Position numbers and translations under genes: made by a program. A stretch of 5,336 nucleotides of DNA from the NCBI GenBank assembly GCA_002394025.1, contig DGSV01000061.1, positions 224 through 5,559 of the forward strand, written 5' to 3'. The notes under the pieces are model-generated. The model did not search any database. It worked only from the letters and a program-made list of their open reading frames with translations, and had not been told where the DNA came from. Below, piece after piece: positions 1 to 5,336 of this stretch (position 1 is its first letter; each line of letters starts with the position of its first letter). This DNA is from Bacteroidales bacterium UBA4353 (GTDB taxonomy: Bacteria; Bacteroidota; Bacteroidia; Bacteroidales; Paludibacteraceae).

Positions 1-1266
1 AACCGCGACAGCAAGAAGCGCTATCGTGCCGATGTGCTCATTGAGGACCAAATGGCAAAAATTGAGGAAAAGATAAATAAAGAAGTTGATAAGGCTCGCA
101 AACGTTTCGGTGACACTTTCGACGAAGCGCAGTTCCGTAGCACTAACGCCCGCGTGCTTGAGCATCAAAAACATTATGACGAGCTCCATGCCCGCTATGC
201 TGATGCCATGAACCGAATGGACCTCGATATGCTCAAGCAGATAATTATCGACGAAGAGATAGTATGCCCCATAAGCGGCACACGCAACTGGACAGACGTG
301 CGGCAGTTCAACCTCATGTTTTCCACAGAAATGGGTTCTACAGCAGATGGAGCCACTAAAATTTATCTCCGTCCCGAAACGGCACAAGGTATATTCGTCA
401 ACTTCCTCAACGTGCAGAAGACAGGACGTATGAAGATACCATTCGGCATAGCACAGATAGGCAAGGCTTTCCGCAACGAGATAGTAGCTCGCCAGTTCAT
501 ATTCCGTATGCGTGAGTTTGAGCAGATGGAAATGCAGTTCTTTGTGCGCCCGGGCGATGAGATGCAGTGGTTCAAACACTGGAAGGAGTTCCGCCTGCGC
601 TGGCATAAAGCCCTCGGACTCGGCGACAACAAGTATCGCTACCATGACCACGAAAAATTGGCGCACTACGCCAATGCCGCTACAGATATAGAGTTCGAGA
701 TGCCTTTCGGCTTCAAGGAGGTGGAAGGCATACACAGCCGTACGAATTTCGACCTGAGCCAGCATGCCAAATTCTCAGGCAAAAAAATCGAGTATTTTGA
801 CCCTGAACTCAACCAAAGCTACACGCCCTATGTCATAGAAACATCAATAGGTGTTGACCGTATGTTCCTCACGGTGCTTAGTGCCGCCTATTGCGAGGAA
901 CAGCTCGAGGGCGGAGATAGCCGTGTGGTGCTCAAATTGCCGCCGGTGCTCGCTCCTGTGAAGGTCTGCGTAATGCCACTCGTCAAAAAAGACGGGCTGC
1001 CGGAAAAAGCGCGTGAGATAGTCAATATGCTCAAGTTTGATGTCAAAACAACCTACGACGAAAAAGACTCTATCGGAAAACGCTACCGCCGTCAGGATGC
1101 AATAGGAACACCTTTCTGCGTAACGATTGACCACGATACCATAAATGATAACTGCGTAACAGTACGTTTCCGCGATACCATGCAGCAACAACGCGTGCCC
1201 ATCGAACAACTCCACGACATGATTACTAAGGCTGTGGATATGAAACAACTGCTCCGTCAGTTATAA
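1..1266 (+). CDS. glyS: Glycyl-tRNA synthetase, single-chain class II type (5'-truncated by window edge)
   Basis: This enzyme charges tRNA-Gly with glycine in the cytoplasm using ATP. The reading frame is open from base 1, so the gene enters from the left; the GTG at 34 is an internal valine codon, not a start. 421 codons are visible; I recall about 510 residues for Bacteroidales homologues, so roughly 90 N-terminal residues including class II motif 1 are missing. Numbering from the first visible codon: a charged helical insertion runs about 1-75; RPETAQGIF (124-132) belongs to the glycine/ATP pocket; motif 2 spans FRNEI (157-161) to FRMREFEQMEMQFF (168-181); motif 3 is ETSIGVDRMFL (280-290); and an alpha/beta anticodon-binding domain runs about 313-415. 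It is the single-subunit alpha2 form rather than the separate alpha and beta chains of many other bacteria. It ends in tandem stops, TAA then TAG, 15 nt before dprA, which is probably co-transcribed. Identification is secure from motifs; only the start is unknown. Confidence 0.97.
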   Translation, partial: NRDSKKRYRADVLIEDQMAKIEEKINKEVDKARKRFGDTFDEAQFRSTNARVLEHQKHYDELHARYADAMNRMDLDMLKQIIIDEEIVCPISGTRNWTDVRQFNLMFSTEMGSTADGATKIYLRPETAQGIFVNFLNVQKTGRMKIPFGIAQIGKAFRNEIVARQFIFRMREFEQMEMQFFVRPGDEMQWFKHWKEFRLRWHKALGLGDNKYRYHDHEKLAHYANAATDIEFEMPFGFKEVEGIHSRTNFDLSQHAKFSGKKIEYFDPELNQSYTPYVIETSIGVDRMFLTVLSAAYCEEQLEGGDSRVVLKLPPVLAPVKVCVMPLVKKDGLPEKAREIVNMLKFDVKTTYDEKDSIGKRYRRQDAIGTPFCVTIDHDTINDNCVTVRFRDTMQQQRVPIEQLHDMITKAVDMKQLLRQL

Positions 1267-1281
1267 TAGCGCTTAAACACC

Positions 1282-2397
1282 GTGCCGTTGCAACACCTGA
1301 AATATCTGATAGCACTCACCAAAGTCCGAGGAATAGGGTTGCGTACCGCGCACCGACTTCTCGAAGTTTATGGCGACAATATCCAAGAGGTATTCCTTTC
1401 TGACCTGAGGGATGTTGAGGAGCGGGCACAGATAACGTTGCGTAACATAAATTTCAAAGACCCCGCATATCTTGAGCAGGCAGCACGTGAAGTGGAGTTT
1501 ATCGTTAAGCACAAACTACGCGCCATGGTATATGGCACCGCCGACTACCCGTCACACTTGCTCGAATGTCCCGACGCACCGCTTGTGCTCTATGCTATGG
1601 GAAACGGTGATTTCAACGCAAAAAAACGCTATGTCAGCGTTGTGGGAACGCGTACGCCGACTTCGTACGGCAAAGATATGTGCCGAATGTTGGTTAGCGA
1701 ATTGGCGCAAATGGTGCCGGATATTGTTGTTGTCAGCGGATTGGCGTATGGCATAGATGTAACGGCACACCGTGCGGCACTCGATGCCGGAGTGCCAACA
1801 TACGGCGTGCTGGGGCACGGATTGGATCGTATCTACCCCTCAGTACATCGCGATACCGCAAAAAAAATGCTCGAACAAGGGGCACTGCTAACCGAATATG
1901 CTTCAGGGACAAAACCTGAAGGACCTAATTTTGTGCAGCGTGACAGGATTATAGCCGGACTGGCAGATGTGGTGATAGTAGTAGAGTCAAAAGTCAAAGG
2001 CGGCTCGCTGATAACAGCACACTATGCCCTTGAATATAATAGGGACGTCATGGCGGTGCCGGGCAGGATTAATGACACAGCAAGCGCGGGATGCAACCAA
2101 CTCATAAAACGTAATGTTGCCGCGCTCGTGGAGTCTGCCCAGGATATCGTTAATGCCATGCAGTGGGATGCTATGCAACCCAAGCAATTAGCACTATTTC
2201 CCGAACTCACCGAGCAGGAGCAACAAATAGTAAAAGTGTTAGAGCAGTATCCCGACGGACTGCAGGTTAATGATATCGTACCGCTTGTCAGTATGCCATT
2301 CCATAAAATTTCGGCTATGCTGTTTGACCTCGAAGACAAGAATGTTGTTGCCATAGCTCCAGGCTCCGTCTATCGATTGTTGACTTCGCGTTCTTGA
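1282..2397 (+). CDS. dprA: DNA-processing protein DprA (Smf family), recombination mediator
   Basis: DprA is a cytoplasmic protein that binds incoming single-stranded DNA and loads RecA onto it during natural transformation; it is also conserved in species not known to be transformable. The 371-residue product has the common three-part layout. An N-terminal helical, helix-hairpin-helix-like segment includes KVRGIGLRTAHRLL (14-27). The Rossmann-like DprA core runs about 117-291, with VGTRTP (121-126), SGLAYGID (152-159), NFVQRDRIIAGLAD (216-229) and GGSLITAHYALE (240-251). A C-terminal winged-helix (DML1-like) domain lies at about 305-368. RDRIIAG has Asp where many homologues have Asn. The GTG start is the first start codon after the in-frame TAA-TAG that ends the upstream gene, and it puts the helical segment at the usual distance from the N terminus; TTG at 1288 is the next alternative. 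No Shine-Dalgarno sequence is visible. Its promoter is probably shared with glyS. Family assignment is firm; an actual role in competence is inference. Confidence 0.95.
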   Translation: MPLQHLKYLIALTKVRGIGLRTAHRLLEVYGDNIQEVFLSDLRDVEERAQITLRNINFKDPAYLEQAAREVEFIVKHKLRAMVYGTADYPSHLLECPDAPLVLYAMGNGDFNAKKRYVSVVGTRTPTSYGKDMCRMLVSELAQMVPDIVVVSGLAYGIDVTAHRAALDAGVPTYGVLGHGLDRIYPSVHRDTAKKMLEQGALLTEYASGTKPEGPNFVQRDRIIAGLADVVIVVESKVKGGSLITAHYALEYNRDVMAVPGRINDTASAGCNQLIKRNVAALVESAQDIVNAMQWDAMQPKQLALFPELTEQEQQIVKVLEQYPDGLQVNDIVPLVSMPFHKISAMLFDLEDKNVVAIAPGSVYRLLTSRS

Positions 2398-2451
2398 CTT
2401 GGTATTGCTGATTTGGTGGTGGACACACCCGATTAAGGATTGCTTTTCTGC

Positions 2452-2554
2452 GAAAAATTTGCGGGGATATTCAATTTCATTGTTCGTTTTCTCGCCTCAC
2501 TAATGTTCGCTAGCGACATTAGTTTCGGCTTATCGAAAACTTTGCAAATTTTTC
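2452..2554. repeat. Nested imperfect palindrome (possible REP/MITE-like element)
   Basis: Several arms pair concentrically. GAAAAATTTGC (2452-2462) is an exact 11-bp reverse complement of GCAAATTTTTC (2544-2554). Inside, GTTTTC (2486-2491) pairs with GAAAAC (2535-2540), GCC (2494-2496) with GGC (2527-2529), and ACTAATGT (2499-2506) with ACATTAGT (2516-2523, sharing the central A). The centre is the self-complementary CGCTAGCG (2508-2515). The arms are separated by unequal unpaired stretches, the largest being 2463-2485 on the left. This could fold as a long RNA hairpin or DNA cruciform. Such architecture is typical of dispersed repetitive extragenic palindromes, of small non-autonomous elements and of bidirectional terminators. 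No protein is encoded. The pairing is directly visible; membership in a repeat family is inference. Confidence 0.6.
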
Positions 2555-2560
2555 TTCACC

Positions 2561-2587
2561 CCTTCCTTCGGCAGGGGAGGAGTTTTT
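2561..2587 (+). terminator. Candidate intrinsic terminator hairpin
   Basis: CCTTCC (2561-2566) pairs with GGGAGG (2575-2580) through six base pairs including one G-U, with an eight-base loop, followed by AG and then five T's (2583-2587). An alternative register pairs CCCCT (2559-2563) with AGGGG (2573-2577). It lies about 165 nt after the dprA stop and could end the glyS-dprA transcript. The T run is short and displaced by two bases, so function is uncertain; it may instead be part of the neighbouring palindromic element. Confidence 0.4.
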
Positions 2588-2632
2588 GACACAGCCAGTC
2601 TTTGTTCCTGGCTCCTAAACTCGGTGCAAATT

Positions 2633-2656
2633 ACTCAATAACTGAATAACTCAATC
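2633..2656. repeat. Three tandem 8-bp units
   Basis: Three adjacent octamers read ACTCAATA, ACTGAATA and ACTCAATC. The second and third each differ from the first by one base. They begin the AT-rich leader upstream of mpl. The arrangement suggests slippage-type duplication; no regulatory function can be read from it. Confidence 0.7.
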
Positions 2657-2710
2657 AATTGTCAAATAGTAAATGAATAAATAGTAAATGTCTGTTAATT
2701 GTCAAATAGT
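2657..2710. repeat. Direct repeats of 14 and 12 bp in the mpl leader
   Basis: AATTGTCAAATAGT occurs at 2657-2670 and again, identically, at 2697-2710, exactly 40 nt apart. Overlapping it, AAATAGTAAATG occurs at 2664-2675 and 2679-2690, a 15-nt period. The heptamer AAATAGT is therefore present three times (2664, 2679, 2704). The repeats could be protein-binding direct repeats or simple duplications in AT-rich DNA. Confidence 0.7.
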
Positions 2711-2721
2711 CAATATCTTGT
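2691..2721 (+). promoter_or_regulatory. Weak candidate promoter for mpl
   Basis: TCTG (2691-2694) followed 19 nt later by TATCTTGT (2714-2721) loosely resembles the Bacteroidales TTTG (-33) and TAnnTTTG (-7) elements. The first has one mismatch and the second misses the final two positions. Its placement, about 30 nt upstream of the mpl ATG and after the candidate terminator, suits a promoter. The sequence match is poor and the true promoter may lie elsewhere. Confidence 0.25.
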
Positions 2722-2730
2722 TCCTTGTTC
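2717..2730. repeat. Tandem duplication of CTTGTTC
   Basis: The heptamer CTTGTTC is present twice in direct succession, 2717-2723 and 2724-2730, immediately before an A8 run. It overlaps the weak candidate -7 element upstream of mpl. Confidence 0.65.
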
Positions 2731-2753
2731 AAAAAAAATAATCCTTTCATTCC

Positions 2754-4127
2754 ATGAAGAAAATTCATTTTATAGCTATCGGCGGAGCTGCCATGCACAA
2801 CCTTGCTCTTGCCATGAACGAGATACCTTGGTATCACGTCACCGGTTCTGACGACGAGATTTTCGAGCCATCTCGCAGTCGCCTCGCCGCGGCGGGTCTG
2901 TTACCAGCTCGCGAGGGATGGTATCCCGAGCGTATCACACCCGACCTCGATGCGGTGATATTGGGAATGCATGCCACCAAGGATAATCCTGAATTGATTA
3001 GAGCTCAACAACTTGGATTGAGAATTTATAGCTTCCCGGAATATCTCTATGAGCAGACATTGACAAAAACTCGTGTTGTAGTAGGTGGTAGCCATGGAAA
3101 GACGACAACCACGGCAATGATTCTTCATGCTTTGAAGCTTAATGGTTTGGAAGCCGATTTTATGGTTGGAGCCCAGATAGAAGGTTTCGATACCATGGTC
3201 CGTTTGAGCCCTTCATCACGCATAGCGGTGTTTGAGGGAGATGAATACCTCACGTCGCCCATTGACCATCGACCCAAATTTCATATCTATAGACCTCACC
3301 TCGCTGTGCTCACGGGCATAGCATGGGATCATATCAATGTGTTCCCGACTTTCGAGATTTATAAGAAACAGTTCTCAGATTTTGTGGACTTGATGGAGGC
3401 GCAAGGCAGACTTATCTATTGCTCTGACGATAAAAACCTGTGTGATATAGTTGAGCATTTGCGCCGCGACCTGATAGCATTCCCGTATTCCACACCCCAA
3501 TATGAGGTTGTTGACGGAGTGACGTATATCGTTTCGCGTGGCGAACGCTATGCCATGCAGGTCTTTGGAGAGCATAACCTGCAGAATATGAATGCTGCAC
3601 GTCTTGTATGCGGTCAGTTGGGTATCTCCGAGAAGAATTTCTATACAGCCATGCAGTCGTTTCACGGAGCCAATAACCGCCTGCAAAAAATAGCGCAAAA
3701 CGCTGACAGCGTAGCCTTCAAGGATTTTGCTCACTCACCATCGAAACTCAAAGCTACGGTAAAGGCTGTTCGTGAACAATATCCGGCGAAGCACCTGATA
3801 GCATGCATGGAACTCCATACTTTCTCGAGCCTGACTGCCGACTTCTTGCCACAATATAAAGGCTGTATGGACGAAGCTGACGAGGCATACGTATATTTCA
3901 ACCCCGAAGTCATCAAACATAAACGTCTGCAACCTATCACAACCGAGGAAGTGCGGCAGGCTTTTGGCAGAAAAGACCTTAAAGTATTCACCGACAGCGC
4001 TGAATTAGTGGGCACGTTGCACACGCTTGACTACCATAACGCCGCACTGCTGATGATGACGTCCGGAAACTTCTCCGGCGTTGACATACAGGCATTAGCA
4101 AAGGAATTACTTGAAGGTGCTAAATGA
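2754..4127 (+). CDS. mpl: Mur-ligase family protein, probable murein tripeptide recycling ligase Mpl
   Basis: Mpl attaches L-Ala-gamma-D-Glu-meso-diaminopimelate, recovered from old peptidoglycan, to UDP-N-acetylmuramate with ATP in the cytoplasm, bypassing MurC, MurD and MurE. The 457-residue product has all three Mur-ligase domains. The N-terminal UDP-binding Rossmann domain begins IAIGGAAMHNLALAM (7-21). The ATPase domain has the P-loop GGSHGKTTTT (111-120), the metal/ATP acidic motif EGDEY (161-165) and WDHINVFPT (191-199). FGEHNLQNMNA (271-281) precedes the C-terminal ligand-binding domain, which has FKDFAHSPSKL (322-332) and MELHTFSSL (352-360). MurC is the main alternative. The N-terminal glycine motif differs from MurC's GIGG-IGM, and the gene is not in a murein-synthesis cluster, which favours Mpl. 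The Ser in FAHSP, where MurC and enterobacterial Mpl usually have His, is noteworthy. The ATG at 2754 places the glycine-rich loop at the expected position; no Shine-Dalgarno sequence is visible. The 3' end overlaps the glycosyltransferase gene. Confidence 0.85.
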   Translation: MKKIHFIAIGGAAMHNLALAMNEIPWYHVTGSDDEIFEPSRSRLAAAGLLPAREGWYPERITPDLDAVILGMHATKDNPELIRAQQLGLRIYSFPEYLYEQTLTKTRVVVGGSHGKTTTTAMILHALKLNGLEADFMVGAQIEGFDTMVRLSPSSRIAVFEGDEYLTSPIDHRPKFHIYRPHLAVLTGIAWDHINVFPTFEIYKKQFSDFVDLMEAQGRLIYCSDDKNLCDIVEHLRRDLIAFPYSTPQYEVVDGVTYIVSRGERYAMQVFGEHNLQNMNAARLVCGQLGISEKNFYTAMQSFHGANNRLQKIAQNADSVAFKDFAHSPSKLKATVKAVREQYPAKHLIACMELHTFSSLTADFLPQYKGCMDEADEAYVYFNPEVIKHKRLQPITTEEVRQAFGRKDLKVFTDSAELVGTLHTLDYHNAALLMMTSGNFSGVDIQALAKELLEGAK

Positions 4128-5224
4128 TGAAAATCATACATTTGATATCCAACAAACAATGGGGAGGGGGCGAGCAATACGCCCTCGACCTTATATTACG
4201 CCAAAAGCATGAAGGGCATGACGTGGAAGTTGTGACATCGATGTATAAGACCGTTAAGGAACATTTTCAAAATGCAAATATAACCGCTACGACATTGCTT
4301 TTGGGAGGTGGTTTTCGTGATTTTCTGTCACCTTTGGCGTTGGCTCTCAAATTAAGAAAAGTGAACGGTCCGGTGGTAATTCATGTTCATAATTTTGGAG
4401 ATGCATTTGTCGCCATTAGAGTGAAGATGTTGCTCAGGAAAAGTGTAAAGGTCAAAGTGGTGGTGACACGCCATTTAGTCAAGAAAGCCAAGACATCACT
4501 CTTGTTCACATGGCTCTATAAGTATATTGACGAACTGATTTTCGTCTCGCGTCTCGCCAAAAATGAGTTCCTGTCTTCTCAACCCACTATTCAAAGCACA
4601 AAAATCCATGTGGTGTATAATGCAGTGGTGGTGCCCAAGGATATCGAACCTCGCGACCTAAAACGTGAGTTATCACTGCCCTCCGATACCGTGGTAGCCA
4701 TGTATCATGGGCGTCTGGTGCGTGAAAAGGGTCTTGAAATACTGCTCAAGGCTTTTGCGGAAATTACAGAGCAATGCCCGAAAATGGTATTAGTGCTGCT
4801 TGGCGGAGGTATGGATAATTATGAACGCTATCTGCAAAACTTGACGGCAGTACTCAATATATCCAATAAAGTATTTTTTGTTGGCTTTCAGACTAATGTA
4901 TATCCCTATATCGCTTCCTGTGACATAGGAGTGGTGCCGACAATAGCTCCTGAAGCCTTCGGACTGTCGTGCGCTGAATATATGGCATTAGGCAAACCAT
5001 TGATTACAACAGCTAATGGCGCACAGCGTGAGTTAGTGGATACTGGCGAGAATGGAATACTTGTACCACCCGAAAGCGTGTCATCACTCGCAAATGCCAT
5101 CAGGCTGCTCTATATAGATCGTGAATTGGCCGGTAAGCTCGGAAAGTCTGCAGCTAAGAAGATTGCGACGAACTATGATTACGATGGTTTTTATAGTAAA
5201 ATAATGTCAATTTATGGTCTCTAA
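4124..5224 (+). CDS. Glycosyltransferase, GT-B fold, family 4-like
   Basis: It probably transfers a sugar from a nucleotide-sugar donor to a glycan or lipid-linked acceptor on the cytoplasmic side of the membrane. Donor and acceptor cannot be read from sequence. The 366-residue product has no signal peptide and no clear membrane-spanning segment. The N-terminal acceptor domain contains the glycine-rich loop WGGGEQ (13-18) and HVHNFGD (87-93). The C-terminal donor domain (about 185-350) contains HGRLVREKGLE (195-205), LLGGG (225-229) and the EX7E signature, E277 to E285, in PEAFGLSCAEYMALGKP, typical of retaining GT4 enzymes. ATG at 4124 overlaps the mpl stop by four bases; the adjacent ATG at 4127 would remove only one Met. 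GAAGG (4113-4117), inside the mpl coding sequence, could act as a ribosome-binding site, and coupling to mpl translation is likely. A role in lipopolysaccharide, capsule or other surface glycan synthesis is inference. Confidence 0.9.
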   Translation: MMKIIHLISNKQWGGGEQYALDLILRQKHEGHDVEVVTSMYKTVKEHFQNANITATTLLLGGGFRDFLSPLALALKLRKVNGPVVIHVHNFGDAFVAIRVKMLLRKSVKVKVVVTRHLVKKAKTSLLFTWLYKYIDELIFVSRLAKNEFLSSQPTIQSTKIHVVYNAVVVPKDIEPRDLKRELSLPSDTVVAMYHGRLVREKGLEILLKAFAEITEQCPKMVLVLLGGGMDNYERYLQNLTAVLNISNKVFFVGFQTNVYPYIASCDIGVVPTIAPEAFGLSCAEYMALGKPLITTANGAQRELVDTGENGILVPPESVSSLANAIRLLYIDRELAGKLGKSAAKKIATNYDYDGFYSKIMSIYGL

Positions 5225-5336
5225 TGTTAAATAATATTAAAAAACATAACAAAACAGGGTGTGTTTGATGTTATAAAACATATTTATCGTAATTTTGCAA
5301 GTGTTTTTCATGGTATTAGATTTTTAAGGTTAATGA
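5225..5336. other. AT-rich region with possible start of the next gene
   Basis: This AT-rich stretch follows the glycosyltransferase stop. A weak inverted repeat pairs ATAAC (5246-5250) with GTTAT (5270-5274) and AAAC (5252-5255) with GTTT (5263-5266); it has no T run, so it is a poor terminator. ATG at 5310 opens only a five-codon frame (MVLDF, stop at 5325-5327). The ATG at 5333-5335, preceded by AAGG at 5326-5329, could be the start of the next gene but the window ends there. Confidence 0.45.
5264..5297 (+). promoter_or_regulatory. Bacteroidales-type promoter pointing rightward out of the window
   Basis: TAATTTTG (5290-5297) matches the Bacteroidales -7 consensus TAnnTTTG at all six defined positions and is followed by CA, a common continuation. 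TTTG (5264-5267) lies 22 nt upstream as a possible -33 element, slightly farther than the usual spacing of about 19-21 nt. Transcription would begin near 5303-5306 and leave a short leader before the possible ATG at 5333. It probably starts a separate transcript after the mpl-glycosyltransferase pair. Confidence 0.6.

Larger units (their letters stand above)
2398..2753. other. Structured 356-nt intergenic region between dprA and mpl
   Basis: I see no credible protein gene here on either strand: reading frames are short and composition turns AT-rich toward the right. In order it contains a small hairpin (TTTTC 2444-2448 pairing with GAAAA 2452-2456), a large nested palindrome, a terminator-like hairpin, and a leader made of short duplications ending in A8 (2731-2738) ahead of the mpl ATG. 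The separate entries describe these. It probably separates the glyS-dprA transcript from the mpl-glycosyltransferase transcript. Confidence 0.75.

Noticed and set aside
34..36. GTG as a start codon for the glycyl-tRNA synthetase
   Set aside because: The frame is open to base 1 and the residues before it (NRDSKKRYRAD) fit the conserved family sequence, so this is an internal valine.
844..1248. Minus-strand 134-codon frame inside the glycyl-tRNA synthetase gene
   Set aside because: It lies wholly within a well-conserved gene on the opposite strand and has no recognisable domain; a shadow frame.
2633..2730. CRISPR array or plasmid-type iterons
   Set aside because: Repeat units differ in length (7-15 nt), number only two or three each and lack regular spacers; no cas or replication gene is nearby.
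2655..2837. Minus-strand 60-codon frame spanning the mpl start
   Set aside because: It overlaps the mpl 5' end and its repeat-rich leader, shows no recognisable domain and reads like translated AT-rich non-coding DNA.
3375..3734. Minus-strand 119-codon frame inside mpl
   Set aside because: Fully antisense to the conserved ligase coding sequence with no recognisable motif; a shadow frame.
2754..4127. Annotation as MurC (UDP-N-acetylmuramate-L-alanine ligase)
   Set aside because: The N-terminal motif and C-terminal signature differ from MurC and there is no murein-synthesis gene cluster around it; Mpl fits better, though MurC-like activity cannot be excluded from sequence alone.

Overview
The window looks like a chromosomal segment of a Bacteroidota genome, probably order Bacteroidales. 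Three things point there: a single-chain glycyl-tRNA synthetase of the type that order carries; start codons mostly without a purine-rich Shine-Dalgarno sequence; and a perfect match to the Bacteroidales promoter -7 element (TAnnTTTG) near the right end. All four genes read rightward on the + strand. No mobile element, tRNA, rRNA or CRISPR array is visible.

Left part (1-2397): the 3' portion of a glycyl-tRNA synthetase gene (its 5' end lies outside the window) is followed after 15 nt by dprA, whose product loads RecA onto incoming single-stranded DNA. The tight spacing suggests co-transcription, with no obvious functional link.

Middle (2398-2753): a 356-nt gap with no convincing gene. It is the most structured non-coding stretch here. 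It holds a nested, imperfect palindrome of about 100 nt, then a C-rich/G-rich hairpin followed by five T's (candidate terminator), then an AT-rich leader built of short tandem or direct duplications of 8, 15, 14 and 7 nt directly upstream of the next gene.

Right part (2754-5224): a Mur-ligase family protein best matched to Mpl, the murein tripeptide recycling ligase, overlaps a family-4-type GT-B glycosyltransferase at an ATGATGA junction. The two are probably translationally coupled. A cell-envelope pairing is plausible: one gene recycles peptidoglycan peptide and the other builds a glycan, although the glycosyltransferase substrate cannot be read from sequence.

Right edge (5225-5336): AT-rich DNA with a good Bacteroidales-type promoter pointing out of the window, so another rightward gene or operon probably begins just beyond. 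No clearly new biological system is visible. The best leads are the palindromic intergenic element, the duplicated leader of mpl and the mpl-glycosyltransferase coupling.
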